Assembly: GCA_937926205.1 (NCBI GenBank)
Contig: CALEYL010000051.1
Location: forward strand, 1-64,000
Direction of reading: 5' to 3'
DNA: 64,000 bases
Source of the DNA: an uncultured Saprospiraceae bacterium
Lineage (GTDB): Bacteria > Bacteroidota > Bacteroidia > Chitinophagales > Saprospiraceae
Shown: piece by piece, positions 38,247 through 45,808 of the stretch
How the letters are laid out: every line of letters begins with the position of its first letter
Position numbering within the stretch: position 1 is the first letter of the stretch
Notes under the pieces: model-generated
What the model was told of the DNA's origin: nothing
Seen by the model: the letters and a program-made list of their open reading frames with translations, nothing else
Database searches by the model: none
Position numbers and translations under genes: made by a program

Positions 38247-38493
38247 TAAAAAAACTGTTTCGCAACTGTTCACGCCCTAACCTGATCCTCCATTAACGTC
38301 CAGAAGATCTTCAGAAAAGCTTTTCAAATTTTCTCCTGAAAGCAACCCCGGAAAACTGCATCCAGGAACATTTTGGCAATTTTTTACCGGTCGCGGAGGC
38401 AAGTACCTTGGGCGGCACCGGGCGGCAAAAGCAGTGGTGCTTTGTACCGACGTGTACCGGCATTCAATTAACTTTTAAAAAACCTTTTCAACC

Positions 38494-38628
38494 ATGCAAA
38501 ACTCCATTGAAAACCAAAGCAGCAAACTGTCTGCATTCCAAACAGCAGAAATTCTTCAGGATCAGTTGTTGACCCTCAAAGGAGGCGATGACACCGATGG
38601 CGTTACTCGCGACATCATAGACTTATAA
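38494..38628 (+). CDS. 44-aa double-glycine-leader peptide (bacteriocin/RiPP-like precursor candidate)
   Basis: A short ORF starting MQNSIENQSSKLSAFQTAEI and containing QLLTLKGGDD, then ending VTRDIIDL. The leader-like first 31 residues end in Leu-Lys-Gly-Gly, the cleavage signature of GG leader peptides processed by C39 peptidase/ABC exporters, and resemble the natural-product precursor peptides of Bacteroidota (KLS...L..LKGG). The 13-residue tail is acidic (DDTDG) and has no Cys, so lanthionine or disulfide chemistry is unlikely; if a core exists it might be a linear signal peptide. It is bounded by the metalloprotease terminator upstream and its own terminator downstream (38643-38678), so it is an independent unit. 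No maturase or exporter is nearby. Confidence 0.6.
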   Translation: MQNSIENQSSKLSAFQTAEILQDQLLTLKGGDDTDGVTRDIIDL

Positions 38629-38632
38629 GGCT

Positions 38633-40135
38633 TCATGCCTGCCGGAGGAGCTTCTTTTTTAGCTCCTCCGCTTTTTCCATCAGCCAATGCCGCAACATCA
38701 CCTGTGTCGATTTATGTTCTATATCCTGAATTATTTTTTGAAGCGTTTCCTGCGGTTTTTTGGCATTCGGACTGTGTAATTGAGCCAGTTTCAGGGTGTA
38801 GCGGATGAAATCAAGATAGGCATTTACACGCAGGTTCGAGAGGCGACTACTGTCCAAATTGCGGAGGTATTGTCGAAAGCTTTTTGAAAAATCTTTTATC
38901 AGTTGTTCGTTTTTCCTAAGCACGAGGTCGTGGTCGTAGAATATGCGCAACTGCAGGGATCGCACCCGCAATTCAAATTCGGGCGGGCCATGCAGTATCC
39001 TGCTCAACGCCAAAATGGCCTCTCCAAAGTACTTGCCGGCTTCACTGCCCCTGGCTTTCCGCCCCCGGTTGTAATCCAGATAAGCGTTACTGAGCAATAT
39101 GGCATTTTCGCGGTCTGTTTCTTCAACGAGTTGGCTATAGTTTTTAATAAAATCTGCAGTCCATGCAAAATAGCCGGCGGTAGCACCCGTTACAGCTATC
39201 CCAGTAAAAACCCGGGCATGCATGCGCCCTGCTTCAACGTACATCCCCATTTCCAACTCGTCTTTGTAAAGGTTAAACAACAGGCCAAAGGAGCGTTCGT
39301 CTCCATGTGCCGCAATCAGCGCATGAACTTTGGAAATCAAGCCCTCAGCGGCAATTTTGCGTTCTAATGTTTCCATCTGCGGCAATGCCTCGTGATAAAA
39401 TTTGCAGGCTTGCTCTATCGCGTCAAAATCCAGACCGGAAGCGGAAAGGCTGCAAAGGTAGAAAAGCAGCTTCACTACCGGGCTATGGCTATCCTCTCCC
39501 TTTGAAGCGTTTTTATCCAGCATCAATCCGAAAAACCGGGAGGGATTTTCTTCGTTCGTCAATGCCTTCTGAACCAAATAGTCGCTTTGATAGGTCAGCG
39601 TTCCAAGTTCGAACCAGCTTTCAAAACTACGGACCAATTGGTCAAAAAGTTCTTTGCTTTGTTTTGAGGTGTTGTCGGTTTTAGGATAAAAAAACAAGTG
39701 GTGGTAAAGACTGGCCCGCTCTCTGAAAAAGGAAATCCCCTGTTCCTGCTGTAAGTCCAGCTTTCTCAGCCTGCCTGAAATTTCTGCTTTAAAAAGGGGA
39801 TAAGCGTTGCGTTTTTCATACGCACGAAGCAGCAATTGGGTCCTCAGTTCTTCTGCTTCCTGCAATTCGTCCTGGACCAGATAAGCATCAATCTGCTTGC
39901 CCAGCCTTGTCATTAAATTGCGCAAACGCACGTCGTTGTAATCCCGCTCCTTTGGAAACATTTTCTTAAAAAGCATGGGCTTCGTCAATTCATCAGCTTC
40001 CCGGCGATGGGCTGCGATGTAGTCAAACAGCGCCCGTACCTGCCGGTTGCCATTCACGGCGAGGTATTTCCGGAAAGGAATCAGATCAGCGTCGGAAAGC
40101 GCCTCAAATTGCTGTTTCAGCTTGGTTCCACGCAT
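38633..40135 (-). CDS. Helical-repeat protein of a Bacteroidota-specific unknown family
   Basis: A 500-aa, almost wholly helical cytoplasmic protein. The N-terminus KLKQQFEALSDADLIPFRKYL, LFKKMFPKERDYNDVRLRNLMTRLGKQID and the following RAYEKRNAYPLFKAEI define a family I recognise from Saprospiraceae and relatives, often with many paralogs per genome and no known function; the pattern is LxxLS...F..FL, LF...FP...Y....LR.LM..L...L. It has the look of TPR-like solenoids used in protein interaction. It converges with the GG-peptide gene with only 4 bp between stops. An AT-rich 558-bp region lies upstream. Confidence 0.75.
   Translation of the reverse strand: MRGTKLKQQFEALSDADLIPFRKYLAVNGNRQVRALFDYIAAHRREADELTKPMLFKKMFPKERDYNDVRLRNLMTRLGKQIDAYLVQDELQEAEELRTQLLLRAYEKRNAYPLFKAEISGRLRKLDLQQEQGISFFRERASLYHHLFFYPKTDNTSKQSKELFDQLVRSFESWFELGTLTYQSDYLVQKALTNEENPSRFFGLMLDKNASKGEDSHSPVVKLLFYLCSLSASGLDFDAIEQACKFYHEALPQMETLERKIAAEGLISKVHALIAAHGDERSFGLLFNLYKDELEMGMYVEAGRMHARVFTGIAVTGATAGYFAWTADFIKNYSQLVEETDRENAILLSNAYLDYNRGRKARGSEAGKYFGEAILALSRILHGPPEFELRVRSLQLRIFYDHDLVLRKNEQLIKDFSKSFRQYLRNLDSSRLSNLRVNAYLDFIRYTLKLAQLHSPNAKKPQETLQKIIQDIEHKSTQVMLRHWLMEKAEELKKKLLRQA
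38643..38678 (+). terminator. Terminator of the GG-peptide gene, inside the 3' end of the convergent gene
   Basis: CGGAGGAGCT (38643-38652) pairs exactly with AGCTCCTCCG (38661-38670) around an 8-nt T-rich loop, followed by CTTTTTCC. It overlaps the last codons of the minus-strand helical-repeat protein. Confidence 0.75.
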
Positions 40136-40693
40136 GGCTGGTGTCGGTTCAAAGTTTCAGTTTGTAAAGTTATTCGTAAAAAAGGAAAGTTCAAATAAAA
40201 TAAACTTATATTAAATGATAATATAATGTTTAAAACAATACAAATATGAATTTTAAACCAAAAAAACTAAAATAAAATCAAATTAAAATATTGTAAATAA
40301 ATTGTTATTATGATACAAAAGTAAAATACTGCGTTTTGCTCACTTTGAGTGGGGCTCTATTTTTGTTTTATCAAAGAACCCATTTGAAAACGGCTTTTAT
40401 AGCAGAGGGCCAATAAAGGAAATATTTCGGCTTTAGCCGGATAGATCCCGATTTTCCGGGCATGTGTGTATAGGATGTGGTGATTCTAACCTGCATGCCC
40501 GGCTCTCGGCTACTTTTTTACCAGGCTTAACAGCAAGAATCAATGCCTGTTTGTTTTCGCCTCTGATTATCCCCGTCAATCAATGACAAACACAACAAAC
40601 ACCTCCGAATTTGCCCTATTGAAATTCACAAAGCAGCCTGAGATGGAGTAGGGCTATTTTCACACAAACGATGCTGTTGGGCCTGAAACGTGC
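40136..40693. other. Intergenic gap, strongly AT-rich left half
   Basis: 558 bp between two minus-strand genes. Bases ~40190-40330 are extremely AT-rich (upstream region of the helical-repeat gene, probably its promoter); the right half has ordinary composition and no supported ORF or clear hairpin terminator. Confidence 0.5.
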
Positions 40694-41386
40694 CTATACA
40701 GCATCCCAAAAAGTATTTGGATCAATCTGGATCAGGTCATTCTGGATGGCATAAACGGCCAGCCCGGCTGTATTGCGGCATCCTAGTTTTGACAGCAGGT
40801 TGTTGCGATGCCCATCCACGGTGCGTGCGCTGATGTACAACTTATCGGCAATTTCAGTGGTGGTATACTGCTGACAAATCAGCTGGAGTACTTCTTTTTC
40901 TCTGGCAGTCAGTTCCACTTCAAATCCATTGCGCGGTTTGACTGCATTTTTGTTCAGCAAGTTTTCGCGGATGACTTCCAGCACGAGGTTGTTGTAGTGA
41001 AAACCTTTTGCATGCACCGCCCGAATGGTATCTGCAACTTCTGCCGGGTCAGAATTTTTGGCTAAATAAGAGGCTGCGCCAATTTCAATCATGTTGATAA
41101 CGAATGCCTTGCTCACATGAGCAGACAGCACAATAATGGAAATGGAGGGAAAGCGCTCCCGAATGATTTTTGCCGTTTCAATGCCATTGAGGACGGGCAT
41201 TTTTAAATCAAGCAGCAAAACATCGGGCAACTCTGGCGCCTGTTGAATTTTGTCGAGCAAATCCTGACCATGCTGTGCTTCAATTATTATCTGAAAATCA
41301 TCATAGTCTTCCAGAATCAGCTTCATCCCCTTCAGGAAGAGCGCCTCATCATCTGTCAGGGCAATCCGGATAGCATACTCACTCAT
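40694..41386 (-). CDS. LuxR/NarL-family response regulator
   Basis: A 230-aa two-domain regulator. The receiver domain (~1-125) has the acidic pocket in IALTDDEALF, phosphoacceptor Asp in VLLLDLKMPVLNG, the Ser of IIVLSAHV and the Lys of YLAKNSDPAEVADTI. The C-terminal LuxR-type helix-turn-helix (~155-220) reads LTAREKEVLQLICQQYTTTEIADKLYISARTV DGHRNNLLSKLG. It overlaps the histidine kinase stop by 4 nt (ATGA-type coupling), so the pair forms one two-component system. Target genes are not visible. Confidence 0.93.
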   Translation of the reverse strand: MSEYAIRIALTDDEALFLKGMKLILEDYDDFQIIIEAQHGQDLLDKIQQAPELPDVLLLDLKMPVLNGIETAKIIRERFPSISIIVLSAHVSKAFVINMIEIGAASYLAKNSDPAEVADTIRAVHAKGFHYNNLVLEVIRENLLNKNAVKPRNGFEVELTAREKEVLQLICQQYTTTEIADKLYISARTVDGHRNNLLSKLGCRNTAGLAVYAIQNDLIQIDPNTFWDAV

Positions 41387-42186
41387 GTTGTAAACTTGTT
41401 TATGGACATAACAAAATGAAATCCTTCACCCGGTTTGGAGTTTGCCTGATAAGCAGCCCCTACAATTCTGAGGCGGCTTTCAATATTCCTTAGTCCCAGT
41501 CCTTTTTTTCCTGTTTCTTTAACATCAAAGCCTTTGCCGTTGTCCTGATAATGAAATTCTATGCATTCACCCGCCGAAGCGATCCGGATGTGAATCCGAT
41601 CGGCTTTTCCGTGCCGGAGCGAGTTGCTGATCAGTTCCTGAAAAACCCGGAAAAGATTCAGCTCGGTATTGGCATCTCCTATGGCTGCGCGCGCTACCTC
41701 TGAAGAAAAGTCCACCTCGGCTGCGCCGGACTGGCTCACATGCTGTCCAAGCTCCTTCAGGGCTTCGATCAGGCCAAAATCTTCCAGCGTAGGCGGCATC
41801 AGCTCGTGAGAAATGCGCCGGGTAGCATCTATGGTATTGGAAATAAGGCCGTTGATGTCCTCTACTGTTTCATCGAAACCATCCGTCTGAGGTTCCATTT
41901 TGCGAAGCCGGTGCATGTTCAGGTGCAGCACATTCAGTTTGGAACCAATTTCATCGTGCAAATCGGACGCAATGCGGCGGCGTTCTTCTTCCTGAACCAA
42001 TAAGTTCTTTTGGATCAATTCCTGCTGGTACTGCAATTCTATCTGCTGGTTGTGCATTTGCTGGCGCAAAATTTGCTTTTGAGCACGGTTGGAAAACCAT
42101 ACCAGGGACAAAGCCAGAGCAACCATTATCAAGATTCCAATACTCATCAGGAAGATAATTTCGGATGCCTGAAAGCCACTCTCCAT
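41383..42186 (-). CDS. Sensor histidine kinase, NarX/DesK type (HisKA_3)
   Basis: 267 aa. A single N-terminal transmembrane helix (IIFLMSIGILIMVALALSLVWF), a coiled-coil-like Gln-rich linker (QILRQQMHNQQIELQYQQEL), the HisKA_3 dimerisation/phosphoacceptor box ERRRIASDLHDEIGSKLNVL with the His, and a HATPase domain with N box FQELISNSLRHGKA, G1 DNGKGFDV and G2 GKKGLGLRNI. It has no extracytoplasmic sensor domain, so sensing probably depends on the membrane or on the upstream membrane protein whose gene overlaps its start by 40 nt. It phosphorylates the coupled LuxR-type regulator. Confidence 0.92.
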   Translation of the reverse strand: MESGFQASEIIFLMSIGILIMVALALSLVWFSNRAQKQILRQQMHNQQIELQYQQELIQKNLLVQEEERRRIASDLHDEIGSKLNVLHLNMHRLRKMEPQTDGFDETVEDINGLISNTIDATRRISHELMPPTLEDFGLIEALKELGQHVSQSGAAEVDFSSEVARAAIGDANTELNLFRVFQELISNSLRHGKADRIHIRIASAGECIEFHYQDNGKGFDVKETGKKGLGLRNIESRLRIVGAAYQANSKPGEGFHFVMSINKFTT

Positions 42187-42818
42187 AAACCGGTTAGAAC
42201 TAAAACGTGAAAAAGTAAATTCAACAAGGCATTAAATATCCAAAAGCCGTTGTAAATTAAAGCTTTCTCTATAAAAACATTGCTAAACATGAATATAAAA
42301 AGGCTTCCGCAGTAATAAATTAATATCGCTGAATTGATCATCCGGAGCGACCACCCGTCGGGTTGGCTAAAATCAGACGACTCGGGAAGGTGGAAAAAGA
42401 ACGCAATGGAATAAAGGATCAGGATGATCTGAACCAATGTTTTGGCATAACTATTAAAGACAAATATGCTTTGTAAAAAGGCAGAATTAAAAATAATGAG
42501 CAGGGTAACAGCGCCTACAAAAACAGCAAAATATTTTTTAAAAAAGGCAAGTTCCGGCAAGAGCGCCCGATAAAAAAAAGAAAACAACAGAAATTCCCCC
42601 ACTGTATACAAGTGCAACAAAGGGAGGTTGTTTTTTCCCCAGACAGACACTACGAGGCGGGCACTCAATTCTATAAACAAATTGAACAACAAAAAATAGC
42701 CGAGAATTTGAAGCGGGGTGGAAAAGGTTTTCCGTTTTAACAACCAGATGGTGCAGGAAATTGCCAGACATAAAACCGGAAAAGCCGAAACGAGCATTAG
42801 CCATTGATGATGTGACAT
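42147..42818 (-). CDS. Six-helix membrane protein preceding the histidine kinase
   Basis: A 223-aa integral membrane protein with about six to seven hydrophobic helices (MLVSAFPVLCLAISCTIWLL, LHLYTVGEFLLFSFFYRALL, FAVFVGAVTLLIIFNSAFL, ILYYCGSLFIFMFSNVFI-like segments). It overlaps the kinase gene by 40 nt, so expression is coupled. Proteins of this kind often accompany NarX-like kinases in Bacteroidota and may act as the input module, since the kinase lacks a sensor domain. No Pfam name is certain. Confidence 0.75.
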   Translation of the reverse strand: MSHHQWLMLVSAFPVLCLAISCTIWLLKRKTFSTPLQILGYFLLFNLFIELSARLVVSVWGKNNLPLLHLYTVGEFLLFSFFYRALLPELAFFKKYFAVFVGAVTLLIIFNSAFLQSIFVFNSYAKTLVQIILILYSIAFFFHLPESSDFSQPDGWSLRMINSAILIYYCGSLFIFMFSNVFIEKALIYNGFWIFNALLNLLFHVLVLTGLWRVAFRHPKLSS

Positions 42819-42876
42819 ACTTTTGGATTTTCCGATTCTGTGAAATCAATATTTTTCCTGCACCGTCCTAATTCAA

Positions 42877-43362
42877 CTACCGTTTTACGGCGAGTTTATC
42901 ATCGGGGCACGATGTCGGGCATGGCGCCGTGAAGTCATAATAGCTCCAATCCTTAATTTTCGCATTGGGCTCTGCGGCGAAAACAAGTTCGGGGACAAAC
43001 ATTTGTGACGCACTGTCATACTTGATGGCGATCATTGCCCAAACCTTTGGATCCGGGCCCAAATACTGCAGCATCGAATCCAGTTCAAGGCGCGGCAACT
43101 GATAACCATAAACCAGATAGGAAGTATCTGAAGGTGTTCCGCAAGTGGTAATTGCCTGGTCTATGCTGTGTCGTTTATCAATCCAACGACTCATCCAGAC
43201 ATGAGCTGAGTCTGCAGGAATCTGAAAAGCCGGTAAACTGGCGCCGGCAGCCGCGTCTGATTCTGTTTTCGCCATAGAACCTTCACTCCCTGAATTGTTA
43301 CAGGACCAAACCAACAGGGCGCCCGCCATTAGTACAAAAATGAGGGTAAATGCATTTTTCAT
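42877..43362 (-). CDS. Lipoprotein of unknown function
   Basis: About 161 aa from ATG 43362 (MKNAFTLIFVLMAGALLVWSC), with lipobox Cys at about 21 followed by NNSGSEGS. The mature part includes WMSRWIDKRHSIDQAITTCG, SYLVYGYQLPRLELDSMLQYLG and YYDFTAPCPTSCPDDK, alpha/beta with a C-terminal Cys pair. It is probably anchored in the outer membrane. It lies 58 bp upstream of the membrane protein/kinase/regulator cluster on the same strand and could be part of that unit, perhaps as a sensing accessory. No family recognised. Confidence 0.65.
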   Translation of the reverse strand: MKNAFTLIFVLMAGALLVWSCNNSGSEGSMAKTESDAAAGASLPAFQIPADSAHVWMSRWIDKRHSIDQAITTCGTPSDTSYLVYGYQLPRLELDSMLQYLGPDPKVWAMIAIKYDSASQMFVPELVFAAEPNAKIKDWSYYDFTAPCPTSCPDDKLAVKR

Positions 43363-43475
43363 AGTAAACATGTTTTATTTGCCTCTAATATAAGTTATCC
43401 AATACCGCTTTCAAAACCACAACCGGAGTCCGATTGAAAAACAGGTAGAAATACGGGGGCATGGTCAGCGTAAAA

Positions 43476-43762
43476 ATGCGCAGCGCTTGCGCATAATCAC
43501 CTGTTTTGAAATTCGGGTTATTCTACGCTCTTTAAAAAGGCGGGATTATCCCAACTTTGTATTGTTCAATGATTAGGAACATTTGCGCACAAGGACGACA
43601 GGTTCATAAGCGCATGAAGGAACAAGCACAAACCAATTTACCGACGTTAAAATAACAAAGCGTGTTATAATGAACATGAAGCAACCTTCGGGGAGCAACA
43701 TTGCAATGGAGAGGCTGCGACAAAGCAAGGGGTAGTAATCGTCGCAGCTTTCCCCGTTGCAT
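43476..43762. other. Hairpin-rich non-coding stretch (possible structured RNA)
   Basis: The 913-bp gap 43363-44275 has no supported gene but is full of pairing: ATGCGCA/TGCGCAT (43476-43494), and a ~20-bp stem between 43701-43721 (TTGCAATGGAGAGGCTGCGAC) and 43741-43761 in which most deviations keep G-U pairs. Further hairpins follow (ACCGGGT/ACCCGGT, GGTC/GACC near 43950-43975), then a strong terminator at 43989. A transcribed small RNA is possible; no known RNA family was recognised. Confidence 0.35.
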
Positions 43763-43988
43763 TAAAGCGATAAAAAAACCGAATGAAAGGCCCAAAAGAA
43801 ATCCGTGTCGGTAGATCTCTCTTACTTCACAATTAAGAAGTTCAATAACTATGAACACAACACTACAATGCCAGGTCAGCCGGCACGGCATTTTTTCAAA
43901 CCAGACAAACTAAACCTCAGTAAATAAACCTTTCCCAGTTATTTTTTACCGGGTAACCCACCCGGTCGCAAGACCAGTTTTTGAGTAT

Positions 43989-44026
43989 AAAGCGCCTGCA
44001 AAGGATATTGCAGGCGCTTTTTTTAT
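43989..44026 (+). terminator. Strong Rho-independent terminator with no obvious upstream gene
   Basis: AAAGCGCCTGCAA (43989-44001) pairs exactly with TTGCAGGCGCTTT (44008-44020) around AGGATA, followed by TTTTT. On the minus strand, AAAGCGCC is preceded by an A-rich stretch but lacks a T-run after the stem, so the plus strand is favoured. The nearest plus-strand gene upstream ends more than 5 kb away (38628), implying an unannotated transcript. Confidence 0.8.
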
Positions 44027-44190
44027 GGATACGGCAACAGCAGCAGATAAAACATAATTGATACAAAAATATATTTCGCAATAATGTTAATTTATTTAAA
44101 AATCAGCTACTTAAATAAAAAAAATCATTCCAACAATTCTTTTGCAATCTGCCCTGCTAAAGAATTATGATACAAACTCAATTTCCCCTA

Positions 44191-44222
44191 TTGGCATCAA
44201 AAAAGAATGGTCTATACTTTTG
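44191..44222 (+). promoter_or_regulatory. Bacteroidota-type promoter of the haloperoxidase gene
   Basis: TTG at 44191-44193 and TACTTTTG (44215-44222), a match to TAnnTTTG, are 21 nt apart; the ATG follows 53 nt later. Confidence 0.5.
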
Positions 44223-44275
44223 AAAATGATTTCTGAAAGACCATTATATAATTTCTTAAAACCAAGTTCCTTAAC

Positions 44276-45757
44276 ATGCAAGATCCAATTCTTTTTTGGA
44301 ATGAAGTTGCACTTGAAGCGAATCGCACCAGCCATACGACTGGTCTCGATGGTGCTATGGTAAACGGACCTACAATGAGTTCCCGCGCCATCGCTATTGT
44401 TCACCTGGCCATGTATGATGCATATGCAGGCATTATAGGAGGCCCTGATTTACCTGCATACCTGCCAGGCTTGCCTGCCGTTCCGGCCATTCCTGCAGCC
44501 GACAAGCCCAATGCCGCAGCAGCAGCTGTTGCTGCAGCTGCGCACGCTACGCTGTCTGCCCTCTATCCGAGCCAGAAAGCATTTTTCGATTCAATGCACG
44601 CCCAGTCCGGATTGGGGAGCGGAGCAATTACTCAGGGTCATACCTTTGGCCTCGTGGTAGCAGACCGCCTGCTGAAGGACCGGAGTGCAGACCCAAATGC
44701 AAGCGACAATGGCTATTCCCCCTCGATGGCACGTACCAAACACCGGCCCGATCCGGACAATCCACAGGGGTTCCACGCTCCATTTTATGGCGCTAAATCA
44801 AAGGGATTTTCCATTTCTGCCCGCCATACTCTGGACAGTCCCGACAGCCTGGCCCCAGGGGAATACGCTACTGCATTAAGGCAGGTGAGGTATAAAGGCA
44901 TAGCCCCTGAATTAATGGGGACTTTATCTACAGCCAGCGCAGCTTTGCACAACCTGAAACGTACGGCAGATGAAACCGTTATTGGAATTTACTGGGGCTA
45001 TGACGGTGCAAAAGGGTTGGGCACGCCCCCGCGTTTCTTCAATCAGATCGTTCGGAAAATTGCCATTGAAAAAAACAATACCGTTTCAGAGAACGCCCGT
45101 TTGTTCGCTTTAGTAAATGCAGCTATGGGCGACGCGGGCATTCTTGCCTGGGATCAAAAATACATCCACGATTTTTGGAGGCCCATTGTTGGCATCCGGG
45201 AGCACGACGGCTCTATGGGAATCACAGGAACAGGAGGCGGAAGTCCAATTTCGCAGGACTGCGACCCTGGTTGGCTGCCCTTAGGGGCCCCAAAAACAAA
45301 CGAGCCAGGGCAAAAAAACTTCTCCCCACCATTTCCGGCCTACCCTTCAGGTCACGCCACTTTTGGAGCAGCGGCCCTACACATGGTACGCCTGTTTTAC
45401 GATGTAACCAATATTGGCAATTTCGGTCCGGATAAAGGCGCCGTTCTTCCGACAGGATTTTCGATGGTATCCGATGAATTTAACGGGGTCAATCTGGATA
45501 ACAAAGGCGCCGTGCGCCCCAAGCACGCCAGAACATTCGCGGGGGGACTCTGGAAAATGATCGAAGAGAATGGATTTAGCCGCGTTTACCTCGGCGTTCA
45601 CTGGTCTTTCGATGCATTTGCACTCGACAACACAGGAAGTCCGAACCTAACCAGAAACATTGGAGGCGTACCGCTTGGATTCAAAATTGCAGAGGACATC
45701 TTCAATGGCTCAAGAAGTGGAGGGTTGAAAAAATCTGCGGTTCCACCCCGGTCATAA
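44276..45757 (+). CDS. Vanadium-dependent haloperoxidase-like protein (PAP2 superfamily)
   Basis: A 493-aa protein of the vanadium haloperoxidase/PAP2 group. An N-terminal helical half (FWNEVALEANRTSHTTG, SSRAIAIVHLAMYDAYAGI, an Ala-rich helix) precedes the catalytic half with the three phosphate/vanadate motifs: WDQKYIHDFWRPIVGIR (Lys, Arg), FPAYPSGHATFGAAA (Ser-Gly-His) and SRVYLGVHWSFDA (Arg, His). It would oxidise halides with peroxide or, less likely, act as an acid phosphatase. I see no signal peptide at the chosen start, although many relatives are secreted. It has its own promoter and a shared terminator with the convergent susD gene. Halide specificity cannot be read from sequence. 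Confidence 0.88.
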   Translation: MQDPILFWNEVALEANRTSHTTGLDGAMVNGPTMSSRAIAIVHLAMYDAYAGIIGGPDLPAYLPGLPAVPAIPAADKPNAAAAAVAAAAHATLSALYPSQKAFFDSMHAQSGLGSGAITQGHTFGLVVADRLLKDRSADPNASDNGYSPSMARTKHRPDPDNPQGFHAPFYGAKSKGFSISARHTLDSPDSLAPGEYATALRQVRYKGIAPELMGTLSTASAALHNLKRTADETVIGIYWGYDGAKGLGTPPRFFNQIVRKIAIEKNNTVSENARLFALVNAAMGDAGILAWDQKYIHDFWRPIVGIREHDGSMGITGTGGGSPISQDCDPGWLPLGAPKTNEPGQKNFSPPFPAYPSGHATFGAAALHMVRLFYDVTNIGNFGPDKGAVLPTGFSMVSDEFNGVNLDNKGAVRPKHARTFAGGLWKMIEENGFSRVYLGVHWSFDAFALDNTGSPNLTRNIGGVPLGFKIAEDIFNGSRSGGLKKSAVPPRS

Positions 45758-45761
45758 ATGA

Positions 45762-45795
45762 CAGGCTGGGTCAGGAGGTTTCCTGCCCCAGCCTG
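45762..45795. terminator. Bidirectional hairpin terminator between haloperoxidase and susD
   Basis: CAGGCTGGG (45762-45770) pairs with CCCAGCCTG (45787-45795), and CAGGA/TCCTG extends the stem to a GGTT loop. It sits between two convergent genes. Confidence 0.65.
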
Positions 45796-45808
45796 ATTTC
45801 ATGGATTA

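Noticed and set aside
38494..38628. Complete RiPP biosynthetic cluster around the GG peptide
   Set aside because: No cyclase, dehydratase, radical SAM enzyme, C39 peptidase or ABC exporter gene lies nearby; only the precursor-like ORF is supported.
40694..42186. Two-component system as regulator of the polysaccharide locus
   Set aside because: It is 3.6 kb or more away, separated by a convergent haloperoxidase gene and terminators; such loci normally use hybrid sensors, ECF/anti-sigma or AraC-type regulators.
43604..43891. Minus-strand 95-codon ORF in the hairpin-rich gap
   Set aside because: Covers both arms of the ~20-bp stem, so its protein text is partly palindromic; no motif or homology recognised.
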